Part shown: one piece after another, positions 1-6,941 of the stretch
Layout of the letters: the number at the start of each line of letters is the position of its first letter
Numbering within the stretch: the first letter of the stretch is position 1
Notes under the pieces: generated by a model
Seen by the model: only the letters and a program-made list of their open reading frames with translations
The model's database searches: none
Told to the model about the DNA's origin: nothing
From: CAZFQG01 sp964520785
GTDB lineage: Bacteria > Planctomycetota > Planctomycetia > Pirellulales > Thermoguttaceae
NCBI GenBank assembly: GCA_964520785.1
Contig: CAZFQG010000145.1
Span: 1-16,987, forward strand
DNA: 16,987 bases
Direction of reading: 5' to 3'
Made by a program: the position numbers and the translations under genes

Positions 1-1
1 C

Positions 2-544
2 CTTTGGATACTGCCGGTTCTCGCGGTGGCGGTGGTAGCCGCTTGGCGGTGGCTGAAGACCGAACAGGGCCGCTGGTGGCTCGACTTGACGAAGCTCCGC
101 CTGCCTTTGACCGGTTCGATTATCCGGAACCTGGCGATCGCACGGTTCTGCCGCGTTCTCGGAACGCTTCTGAGCCACGGCGTCCCGATCCTAAGCGCCC
201 TCAAGATCTCCAGCGAATCGGCCGGAAACCGCATCCTGGCCGAGGCGATCGTGGCCGCGACGGAGAACATCTCCGCCGGCGAAACCCTGGCCCACCCCTT
301 GTCGAAATGCAGCCACTTTCCCGAGGCGATCGTGGAGATGATCGCCGTGGCCGAAGAGTCGAACCGGTTGAACGACGTCCTAGTGGACATCGCCGACTCC
401 CTGGAGAGGCGGACGTTCCGCCGGCTCGACCTGGCGGTCCGCCTGTTGGAACCCTTGATGTTGGTGATCATGGCGGCCATCGTGCTGCTGTTGGTCATCG
501 CTTTGTTGTTGCCCATGTTCAAGATGGGTTTGAGTATTCAATAA
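2..544 (+). CDS. gspF: Type II secretion inner-membrane platform protein GspF, C-terminal part (5' truncated)
   Basis: The frame is open from base 2 with no convincing start, so the gene begins before the window; about 180 residues are visible. They match the second GspF/PilC-family domain. The conserved stretch GTLLSHGVPILSALKISSES is followed by an acidic helical segment (VAEESNRLNDVLVDIADSLE) and a very hydrophobic C-terminal membrane helix (EPLMLVIMAAIVLLLVIALLLPMF). Members of the family sit in the inner membrane and couple the GspE ATPase to pseudopilus assembly. The GTG at 26 would give a 172-residue ORF but lies inside the conserved domain and is not a real start. The next gene is gspG after 83 bases, with a GC hairpin directly behind this stop codon. 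PilC of type IV pili is the close alternative; the gspG-M set that follows supports GspF. Confidence 0.93.
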   Translation, partial: LWILPVLAVAVVAAWRWLKTEQGRWWLDLTKLRLPLTGSIIRNLAIARFCRVLGTLLSHGVPILSALKISSESAGNRILAEAIVAATENISAGETLAHPLSKCSHFPEAIVEMIAVAEESNRLNDVLVDIADSLERRTFRRLDLAVRLLEPLMLVIMAAIVLLLVIALLLPMFKMGLSIQ

Positions 545-571
545 CGGCCGCCGCCGATGGAACCGCGGCCG
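545..571 (+). promoter_or_regulatory. GC-only intercistronic hairpin between gspF and gspG
   Basis: A perfect 7-bp inverted repeat, CGGCCGC (545-551) and GCGGCCG (565-571), with a 13-base loop starts on the base after the gspF stop codon. No T-run follows, so it is not a standard terminator. Such stems can protect or mark RNA ends in operons whose genes are needed in unequal amounts, and GspG is normally the most abundant pseudopilin. That role is inferred. Confidence 0.4.
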
Positions 572-627
572 GATTTCCCTGGAAGAGACCATTCATGACG
601 AACCTTTTTCAAAGCAGGAGCAAACCG

Positions 628-1077
628 ATGCATCGACCGTCGACACGCCCAAACCGAAGACGCGGGTTTACGTTGATCGAAGTCCTACTGGTACTCGTGA
701 TCCTGGTGATCATCGCGTCGTTCGCGGTGATGGCCATCGGTCCCATTCAACGAAACGCCTATATGAAGGCGGCAGACGCCCAGATCAAGGCGTTCAAGAC
801 GCCCCTGAACGCGTACCGACTCGACCAGGGCAACTTCCCGGCGACGCAGCAGGGACTCGAAGCCTTGCGTTCGCAGCCCTCGGATCTGGCGTTCCCCGAA
901 AAGTGGAACGGACCCTATCTCGACAGCGAGGTCCCGCTCGATCCCTGGGGAAATCCCTACCGTTACGAGAACCCCGGAAAGCACCAGGCCGATTGGCCGG
1001 ATATCTGGTCGTACGGGCCGGACGGCATGGACGGCACGGACGATGATATCGGAAACTGGGATACCGTCCGGAGATGA
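628..1077 (+). CDS. gspG: Major pseudopilin GspG
   Basis: This encodes a 149-residue major pseudopilin, the normal GspG size. A short basic leader ends in a class III signal, RRRG13^FTLIE18, followed by a hydrophobic helix (VLLVLVILVIIASFAVMAIG). The body carries the GspG signature: DPWGNPYRYENPGK in the middle and the acidic calcium-site end GPDGMDGTDDDIGNWD. In the family, the prepilin peptidase cuts after the Gly and methylates the new N-terminus, and subunits polymerise into the periplasmic pseudopilus that pushes cargo through the secretin. The start at 628 has AGGAG at 616-620, seven bases upstream. ATG 595 is also in frame with its own GGAAGAG and would give a 24-residue leader, so the start is not certain. 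Its stop overlaps the gspH start in ATGA. Confidence 0.95.
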   Translation: MHRPSTRPNRRRGFTLIEVLLVLVILVIIASFAVMAIGPIQRNAYMKAADAQIKAFKTPLNAYRLDQGNFPATQQGLEALRSQPSDLAFPEKWNGPYLDSEVPLDPWGNPYRYENPGKHQADWPDIWSYGPDGMDGTDDDIGNWDTVRR

Positions 1078-1721
1078 GAGCGATGTCACTGACGATTATG
1101 GATAAGAGTCATCCCCAAGCGGCCCGGCAGCGCCGAGCGCGGAGCGGTGCCGTTACGTTGATCGAGGTACTCCTGGTGCTCGCCGTGCTGAGCCTGGTCG
1201 CCGCCGCCACCTGGCCGGCGCTGGAACGGTCGTTCGCCAACCAGAGACTCCGCGACGCCGCCGATCTGGTCCGCGCCGAGTGGTCGTCCGCCCGGGCCAA
1301 GGCGATGGAATCCGGAGTTCCGCAGGAGTTTCACTATGCGCTCGAGGACCGGACCTTTTGGGTCGAAGCGTGCGAGGATGCCTCCGGGTACTCCAACGGC
1401 ACGATCCCATCCGCCGCAGGGCAAGCGACCGGGAACACCGAGGTCCTGCCGGACCAGGTATTCTTCCACCGCGGAACCGTCGAGACCGGTTCCGCGGCAG
1501 CGGCGTCGAACGGCGACCCCTTCGCCGGCGGCAGCGGTACAAACCTGGTCGACAACGGCGAATCGGGCGCGGCAATCGTCTTCTACTCGGACGGCACCTG
1601 TTCTTCCGCCCGGCTGGTGCTGCGGAATGAATACGACCGCCAGATCACGCTCACCCTTCGCAGTCTGACCGGCATGGCCGAAGTCTCCGAGATTACCGCC
1701 ATCGAAGGAACGTCCTTATGA
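1074..1721 (+). CDS. gspH: Minor pseudopilin GspH-like protein
   Basis: A 215-residue prepilin-like protein with a basic leader, the motif SGAVTLIEVLLVLAVLSLVAA and a C-terminal GspH-type beta region (IVFYSDGTCSSARLVLRNEY). GspH sits near the tip of the pseudopilus with GspI, J and K. If Glu31 is the usual +5 glutamate, cleavage falls after Ala26 instead of Gly, which is atypical; cutting after Gly25 would put the Glu at +6. About 45 residues rich in Gly, Ala, Ser and Asn (near 105-150) precede the beta region and look like a surface loop. ATG 1074 overlaps the gspG stop. ATG 1083 is an alternative with GGAG (1070-1073) at a better 9-base spacing, and ATG 1098 is also possible. Assignment rests on the fold signature and operon position between G and I. 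Confidence 0.85.
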   Translation: MRAMSLTIMDKSHPQAARQRRARSGAVTLIEVLLVLAVLSLVAAATWPALERSFANQRLRDAADLVRAEWSSARAKAMESGVPQEFHYALEDRTFWVEACEDASGYSNGTIPSAAGQATGNTEVLPDQVFFHRGTVETGSAAAASNGDPFAGGSGTNLVDNGESGAAIVFYSDGTCSSARLVLRNEYDRQITLTLRSLTGMAEVSEITAIEGTSL

Positions 1722-2149
1722 GCCGGCCTTGCGATCGCGACGGATTCACGCTGTTCGAGGTGATTCTGGCCATGGCCATCCTCGGCGGGGCGGTCGCCGT
1801 GATCGCTCAGGCCGCCTGGAGCGGCTTGGAGAACGCGCGGATGACGAAGGAACTCGTCCAGGCGGAACTCCTTGCCGAATCCGTCCTGGGAGAACTGGTC
1901 TCGGGGATTCGCCCCCTGGACTCGATTCAAGAGAGCCCGTTCGAGGAGGACGAGGGGCTGGAAGACCCGGACCAGTGGCTCTATTCGGTGGAAATCAATC
2001 CCGCGGCGGTCGCGGGGATGCTCGAAGCGCGGGTGAACGTCCGGGCGAACACCGACCAGCCGCGGAAGGTCGATTTCACCCTCGTGCGATGGATACTGGA
2101 TACCGACGCGTTGGCAAGCGAAGAGGAAGCCTCCGCGTCTGGCGAATAG
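1718..2149 (+). CDS. gspI: Minor pseudopilin GspI-like protein
   Basis: This encodes a 143-residue minor pseudopilin. The leader MSRPCDRDG9 is followed by FTLFE14 and the helix VILAMAILGGAVAVIAQAA, a canonical prepilin peptidase site with Gly at -1 and Glu at +5. The segment ENARMTKELVQAELLAESVL resembles the post-helix region of GspI proteins, which list closely spaced helical residues ahead of a small beta domain. In the family, GspI forms the tip complex with J and K. The start overlaps the gspH stop (ATGA), with AAGGAA at about 1705-1710 as ribosome binding site. The C-terminus is acidic (EEEASASGE). GspI is less conserved than GspG, so the letter is assigned partly from order. Confidence 0.82.
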   Translation: MSRPCDRDGFTLFEVILAMAILGGAVAVIAQAAWSGLENARMTKELVQAELLAESVLGELVSGIRPLDSIQESPFEEDEGLEDPDQWLYSVEINPAAVAGMLEARVNVRANTDQPRKVDFTLVRWILDTDALASEEEASASGE

Positions 2150-2164
2150 CCGGCGGAAATCCAC

Positions 2165-2200
2165 CCGGCGCCGGCCGCGTCGCGCCGGCCGCCGCGCCGG
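2165..2200 (+). repeat. Short GC-rich direct repeats between gspI and gspJ
   Basis: GCGCCGGCCGC occurs at 2168-2178 and again at 2182-2192, with a truncated copy (GCGCCGG) at 2194-2200. The first copy overlaps a perfect 10-bp palindrome, CCGGCGCCGG (2165-2174). The 65-base gap is otherwise empty and ends at the gspJ start. The array could fold several ways in RNA and may tune gspJ translation, because the GGAG for gspJ (2199-2202) touches the last copy. This is a sequence observation; the function is a guess. Confidence 0.5.
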
Positions 2201-2214
2201 AGCGGAACACGAAT

Positions 2215-3192
2215 ATGTTGCTTCAAACAAAGAACCCGAAACGCCCCGGCTACACGCTCCTGGAGGTAATCCTGGCGTCGATGTTGACCGCCGTGGTTCT
2301 TCTGATCCTGGCGACGAGCATGCACATCCAGTTTCGCGCGTTCGATTCCGGACGTTCGCAGGTGGCCGAGGCACAGCTCGCGCGCGTCCTCTTGCACCGC
2401 ATCGGGGATGATCTGAGGGCCCTGTTGCCGCCACGAGAGGCGCCCGGTTCCTCCAGCACGGCCGGCGGAGGCGCCGGCGGAACGGTTCTCGAAGGAGGGG
2501 GCGACGCCGAGATGGTGGCCGGCCTGACCGAAGACCAGAGCAGCCTTGTCGACGACACACTGTTTGCCGCGGAATCCCCCGGCGTCTACGGCGAATTCGA
2601 CTGTCTGCGGGTCGACGTCGTCCGGGCGAAGCGGCGCGACGCGGTTTCCGCGGACATATCGGCCGTGGGAGTCACTCCGTCCCAGTCGCAGGGTGAGATC
2701 GACACGATCGTCTACTATGTAGTCTCGTCCGAGACTCTGGGAACCGCCGGTTCCGCGGAGACGGATGCGCCGGCCGGGGGCCTTGTCCGCCGGGAATTGA
2801 GCCGCCCCACCGCCGCCTATGCGGCCGATTCCGGGATGCTGGAGTACTATGACGAGACGATCACGCCCTTGGCACCGGAAGTAACCGCGATCGAGTTCCG
2901 CTACCACGACGGTCAGGACTGGGTTGAGGCGTGGGATTCCTCCGAAAGCGGCGGACTCCCGAAGGCGATCGAAATCCGGCTGTACTTCGCGCCGATAGCA
3001 CGGACGACCGGCATCACAACGGCCGCGCTTGCCCAAGCGGCCGGCGCGACGGACGAAAAGGCCCAGTACCGCCTGGTCGTTCCGGTTGCCGTCGTGTCGA
3101 GTGCGACGAGAGGAGGGGTATCGGCGGCGGACGACGTGTCGGATTTCTCGTTGTTCGGCGAAGAGATGTCCATGCCTGGAGGAGGACAATGA
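2215..3192 (+). CDS. gspJ: Minor pseudopilin GspJ-like protein
   Basis: A 325-residue prepilin-like protein. The leader MLLQTKNPKRPG12 is followed by YTLLE17 and the helix VILASMLTAVVLLILATSM, a canonical class III signal. The rest fits GspJ: an early arginine-rich segment (ARVLLHRIGDDLRALLPP), a central FDCLRVDVV strand, IDTIVYYVV, the late strand VTAIEFRYHDGQDWVEAWDS and a QYRLVVPVAVV end. It is much longer than usual GspJ proteins (about 200 residues). One cause is a Gly/Ser/Ala linker near residues 78-100 (SSSTAGGGAGGTVLEGGGD). GspJ is a tip pseudopilin bound to I and K. ATG 2215 was chosen because it gives a normal leader; the frame stays open far upstream but without a prepilin start. 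The stop overlaps gspK. Confidence 0.85.
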   Translation: MLLQTKNPKRPGYTLLEVILASMLTAVVLLILATSMHIQFRAFDSGRSQVAEAQLARVLLHRIGDDLRALLPPREAPGSSSTAGGGAGGTVLEGGGDAEMVAGLTEDQSSLVDDTLFAAESPGVYGEFDCLRVDVVRAKRRDAVSADISAVGVTPSQSQGEIDTIVYYVVSSETLGTAGSAETDAPAGGLVRRELSRPTAAYAADSGMLEYYDETITPLAPEVTAIEFRYHDGQDWVEAWDSSESGGLPKAIEIRLYFAPIARTTGITTAALAQAAGATDEKAQYRLVVPVAVVSSATRGGVSAADDVSDFSLFGEEMSMPGGGQ

Positions 3193-5441
3193 GAAGGATT
3201 CCCAGATCCGACCGCAAGCGGCGCCGCGCGATGGTGCTCATTATTGTTTTGATCGCCGTCGCGGCTTTGAGTCTGGCGGCGCTCGCGTTCTCGGCGCTTA
3301 TGGTCAGCGAACGGGAGGTTGTCATTGCGACCGGGCGGCGGATCCAGGCGACGGCGCTGGCCGAATCGGGAATCGAAGCGGCCCGGCTCTTCCTGAGTGA
3401 ACATGGCGACGTGCAGTACTCGGACGGACAATGGTATGAATACGCCGAGACGTTTCAGGGAATCGCGGTGTTGGAGGACGATTCGCCCCAGGGCCGTGGA
3501 CGATTCGCCCTTGTCGCCCCTCTGGACGATTTGTCCGGCGGCGGCATCCGATTCGGGTTGGAGTGCGAGTCGGCCAAGCTCAATTTGAATACGCTGCTGG
3601 AAGGGGACGACGCGGATGCCGCACGCGAGCGGTTGTTGGCCCTTCCCGGGATGACGGAGGAAACCGCCGATTCCATCCTGGACTGGCTCGACGAAGACGA
3701 CGAACCCCGGGAGTTCGGGGCGGAGGCGGAATACTACGAAACGCTTGATACCCCTTATCGTCCGGCGAACGGTCCCCTGCGGTGCCTGGAAGAGCTGTTG
3801 TTCGTCCGAGGGGTCACCGCCGAGGCTCTATACGGAGCCGACCGGAACCGCAACGGCCGGATCGACGCGGACGAATCGGATACCGTCGCCCTCGCGGAGA
3901 TCGACTCCACCGGCACGTTGAGCCCCCAAGGGTGGTCGGCCTATCTCACCCTCTACAGCCGCGAGAAGATCGGCCAACCGGACGGCAGCGAGAAGATCGA
4001 CCTGAACCAGGATGACGCCGAGACGCTCTACAGTGAATTGGAGGAGGCCCTGGGTAGTGAATGGGCCACTTTCATCGTGGGCTACCGCCAACAGGAAGAG
4101 CTTTATCAAGAAGAGGGCTCGCAGGACTCTCAAGAGGGAGAGGATTCCGGAGAAACCGCCGGCGGAGGCACAAATCCTCAAAGCGGCGGTTCCGGATTCA
4201 CCCCCGGTGGAAGCGGCCGTGGTGGAACCCGTGGAGGCGGCGAGCGGGGCGGTCGTGGCGAAGGAATGCGAGGCGGTCGCGAGGGTGAAGGCCGTGAGGG
4301 AGGTGGTCGCGGCGGCGCAGAAGGGGACGGACGGGGCAGCGGCGGGGCCGCTGGTCGAGGTGGTGCGGCTCCGGGCGGGGGTGGCGGCGGCATGGGTGGT
4401 GGCGGCGCGCAGGGTGGGGCGCGCGGAGGCGGTTTCCAGGGTGGCGGTCAAGGTGGTGGTGGCGGGCCTCAGGGGGGTGGCGGGTCCGGCGGCGGAGCCC
4501 GCGGCGGGTCCGGCGGGTCTTCCAGAGGCACCAGCACAAGTGAGATACCTTTCGCGATCGGATCGAGTGATTCGGCCCGGGCCACGCAAGGCCCGCGGGG
4601 TGGGATGCCCCAGCGCGGCGGTTCCCGTCAAGGTGAAGGGAGCGGGTTTCCCGGAGGCCCGCAAGGCGATTTCCCGCGACCTGTAGGAGGAGACGGGCCT
4701 CGGGAGGGTTCGCGCGGGGAAGGTCAGCGAGGCGATGGCTCCGGCGGTTCGTCGCGCGGCGGTGGTGACCGGTCCGGCGGTTCTTCGGAGTCCGGCGGCG
4801 AGGGGGAGGAAGAGGTTGACTATCAAGAGCATGCCAACGGCCAATTGGACCTGTCGAAGCCGCTGAACCAGAAGCTCGAAGGCCTGTTGGACCTGATCGG
4901 GAAGCGAATCAAAGTGACCTACCAGGGGAGCGAGAGGGCGACGGTCGTTTCGCCCCTGTTCCCGGACGATCCCGAGGCGATGCGGGAGTATCTGCCGCAG
5001 TTGATGGATTGCGCCGCCGTCGGGGAAGAAAGCTCCGCGGACGGCCGTGTGAACGTCAATCTCGCGCCGGCGGCCGTCCTGGCGGGCGTCCCGGGTATCG
5101 GCGCCGAGAAGGCGGAGCAGATCATCGGCAAGCGACCCGCGGATCCGCTGTCGATTGACACCCACCAGCGGCACCCGACCTGGCTACTGATTGACGGCCT
5201 GGTAACGCTCGAAGAAATGAAAGAGCTGCTCCCCCGATTGACATCCGGCGGCAGCGTTTATAGGGTGCAAGCGGTCGGTTTTTTCGACCAAGGGGGTCCG
5301 GTCGTGCGGATTGAGGCCGTTATTGACGCGGTCGAGTCCCCCCCTCGCGTGCTATTCTTGAAAGAGCTGACCCCCTTGGGAGCCGGCTTCGATCCGTTGG
5401 AATTGGGCGCGGAGGGGTCGTCCACACCCGTCGTACCGTAA
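3189..5441 (+). CDS. gspK: Large minor pseudopilin GspK with a Gly/Arg/Ser-rich insert
   Basis: This encodes a 750-residue GspK-like protein; ordinary GspK proteins have about 300-350 residues. The leader RKRRRA14^MVLIIVLIAVAALSLAAL lacks the +5 Glu, as is normal for GspK, but has Ala rather than Gly at -1. The hallmark AESGIEAARLFL follows. Next come the helical GspK domain (LNLNTLLEGDD, LPGMTEETADSILDWLDEDD) and a complete EF-hand-type loop at 218-229 (DRNRNGRIDADE). Residues about 318-543 are low-complexity Gly, Arg, Ser and Gln. After the insert, the fold resumes with NVNLAPAAVLAGVPGIG, a helix-hairpin-helix-like element, and RVQAVGFFDQGG. GspK caps the pseudopilus tip. The start has a strong GGAGGAGGA just upstream and overlaps gspJ. 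Only the conserved flanks support the function; the insert is of unknown role. Confidence 0.87.
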   Translation: MRRIPRSDRKRRRAMVLIIVLIAVAALSLAALAFSALMVSEREVVIATGRRIQATALAESGIEAARLFLSEHGDVQYSDGQWYEYAETFQGIAVLEDDSPQGRGRFALVAPLDDLSGGGIRFGLECESAKLNLNTLLEGDDADAARERLLALPGMTEETADSILDWLDEDDEPREFGAEAEYYETLDTPYRPANGPLRCLEELLFVRGVTAEALYGADRNRNGRIDADESDTVALAEIDSTGTLSPQGWSAYLTLYSREKIGQPDGSEKIDLNQDDAETLYSELEEALGSEWATFIVGYRQQEELYQEEGSQDSQEGEDSGETAGGGTNPQSGGSGFTPGGSGRGGTRGGGERGGRGEGMRGGREGEGREGGGRGGAEGDGRGSGGAAGRGGAAPGGGGGGMGGGGAQGGARGGGFQGGGQGGGGGPQGGGGSGGGARGGSGGSSRGTSTSEIPFAIGSSDSARATQGPRGGMPQRGGSRQGEGSGFPGGPQGDFPRPVGGDGPREGSRGEGQRGDGSGGSSRGGGDRSGGSSESGGEGEEEVDYQEHANGQLDLSKPLNQKLEGLLDLIGKRIKVTYQGSERATVVSPLFPDDPEAMREYLPQLMDCAAVGEESSADGRVNVNLAPAAVLAGVPGIGAEKAEQIIGKRPADPLSIDTHQRHPTWLLIDGLVTLEEMKELLPRLTSGGSVYRVQAVGFFDQGGPVVRIEAVIDAVESPPRVLFLKELTPLGAGFDPLELGAEGSSTPVVP
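4141..4815 (+). repeat. Low-complexity G-rich coding tract inside gspK
   Basis: About 675 bases of near-continuous GGN codons with interspersed Arg, Ser, Gln and Glu codons encode GspK residues about 318-543. Short units such as GGTGG, GGCGG and GGCGGC recur without a fixed period. The protein contains RGG-like steps (GGRGEGMRGGREGEG) and poly-Gly runs. The strand bias is extreme, with G on the coding strand. The frame is intact throughout, so the tract is translated and not a decayed region. A 448-residue reverse-strand ORF here is only its shadow. Confidence 0.85.
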
Positions 5442-5468
5442 ACACAACGCGAAGAAGTGAAATAGACA

Positions 5469-6941
5469 ATGCCCCAACGATTGGCCATCGAGATCGCCGC
5501 CACGGAATTCCGCGCACTCCTCGTGTCCGCTTCCGAGTCGCGGATACGAATCGAGAAATTCATCACCGTCCCGTTAGGACCGGACGACCCCGACGGCACT
5601 CACAACGGCGCGGAAACCCGGCCGGTGAACCCGGAACAGGCGATTGCCGAGGCCCTGGCGGAACACGGGATGGCGCGCGCCGACGCGATCGCCGTCGTCG
5701 GCCGCGCGGATGTGGAGCTGCGTCTGCTCAACATTCCCAGGGTGCCGGACGCGGAGTTGCCGGATGTCGTCCGGTTCCAGGCCGTGCAGGAGTTGGCCGG
5801 CATCGGCGAGAAGACGCCGCTGGACTTTCTCCCTCTGGGCGATGCCGAACCGGGAGGGACCTCGCAGCGGATCCTGGCCGCCGCGCTGCGGCCGGGCGTC
5901 ATCAAACGCCTGGAGAAGATTGCCGCGGGCGCGAAATCGACCCTCTTGAGGATCGTGCTGCGGCCGAGCGCGACGGCGTCTCTCGTACTACGCGCCAGAG
6001 GCGACCTCGCCGCGGGATGCTGCCTGCTTGTGGACATTCGCGGCCGGCACGTGGACTTCGCCGCCCTCCGTGAGGGGCAAGTCGTCTTCTTGAGGCACAT
6101 GATTCTCCCCGGCGACTCGGCCGACTCCGACGAAGCAAGGGAGAGCCTCGCGGCGGAGATCCGCCGTACCCGGGCCGTCGTCGCGAATCAAGAACGCATT
6201 GCGGCGGTCGAACCGGTGGTCCTTGTCGGCAATCCGCCGGAAGGGGCGAAGCTTCAAGAGTTCCTCGCGGCCGAAACGAAGTCCGCCGTCATCGCCATCG
6301 ATCCCCTTGGAAGCCCGGTGATCGAAGACCGTGGCGGCGTTCTCTCCCCGGCCGACCGGATCGCGTGCGCGGCGATGCTCGGGGCCCTCGCCGATGAATC
6401 GGCCGATCGCTCCCCCGGCTTCGACTTCCTCAATCCGCGTCGCCCGCCGGAACCGCCGAGCCGGCGGAACACGTACGTCCTGGCCGGTCTTCTCGCCGCT
6501 TGCGTCGTGTTGGCCGTAATGGGGCTCAACTGGCTGCAAGGGGCGAGGATTCAGGCGGACATCCGCCGTCTTCAAGAAGAGGCGAAATCGCTCCAGCCGG
6601 AAGTGGAGAAGGGCGACAAGATCGTGGCGGATGCCGGCGAGGTGGGCCAATGGCTCGACGGCGAGGTCGTGTGGATCGACGAACTCGCCTGGCTTTCCGA
6701 GCGGTTTCCCGGCGCGGAGGACGCGATGCTCACCAGTCTCACCGTTAGCAGCAACGCCCAGCGCCGCGAGATTCTCATCGGGGGCTTCGCCCGCGACGTC
6801 GACGCGCTGAGCGCGCTGGACGAAAGCCTCCGCGATGCCTCGCACGAAGTCGTCGGCAAGACCCGAAACGAAAACCGTTCCGAACGCGGCTACGGCATCC
6901 AGTTCCGCTCCTCCGTGCAAATCACGCCACCCAAGAAATGA
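5469..6941 (+). CDS. gspL: GspL/PilM-PilN-like type II secretion assembly protein
   Basis: A 490-residue bitopic protein. Residues about 1-310 resemble the cytoplasmic actin-like PilM/GspL domain: an N-terminal LAIEIAATEFRALLVSASES strand pair, then VVRFQAVQEL and CLLVDIRGRHVDFAALREGQ. A basic Pro-rich stretch (FLNPRRPPEPPSRR) leads to one membrane helix at about 335-355 (YVLAGLLAACVVLAVMGLNW). A periplasmic PilN/GspL-like part follows, with a short coiled coil (RLQEEAKSLQPEVEKGDK). In T2SS, GspL links the GspE ATPase to GspM and the pseudopilus. The gap from gspK is 27 bases and the ribosome binding site is weak (GAAGAAG). The stop overlaps the next start (ATGA). PilM-N fusion is an equally fair description. 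Confidence 0.82.
   Translation: MPQRLAIEIAATEFRALLVSASESRIRIEKFITVPLGPDDPDGTHNGAETRPVNPEQAIAEALAEHGMARADAIAVVGRADVELRLLNIPRVPDAELPDVVRFQAVQELAGIGEKTPLDFLPLGDAEPGGTSQRILAAALRPGVIKRLEKIAAGAKSTLLRIVLRPSATASLVLRARGDLAAGCCLLVDIRGRHVDFAALREGQVVFLRHMILPGDSADSDEARESLAAEIRRTRAVVANQERIAAVEPVVLVGNPPEGAKLQEFLAAETKSAVIAIDPLGSPVIEDRGGVLSPADRIACAAMLGALADESADRSPGFDFLNPRRPPEPPSRRNTYVLAGLLAACVVLAVMGLNWLQGARIQADIRRLQEEAKSLQPEVEKGDKIVADAGEVGQWLDGEVVWIDELAWLSERFPGAEDAMLTSLTVSSNAQRREILIGGFARDVDALSALDESLRDASHEVVGKTRNENRSERGYGIQFRSSVQITPPKK

Noticed and set aside
4..594. Long open frame leading into gspG from base 4
   Set aside because: It runs out of frame over gspF, gives Arg/Pro/Gly-rich sequence with no family, and the prepilin leader sets the real start at 628 (or 595).
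4141..4815. CRISPR-like or minisatellite array
   Set aside because: The short G-rich units have no constant period or spacers and form one continuous reading frame in gspK.
3828..5174. 448-residue reverse-strand ORF opposite gspK
   Set aside because: Its Ala/Thr/Pro/Arg-rich sequence is the complement of GGN codons; gspK has the prepilin motif, ribosome binding site and conserved domains.
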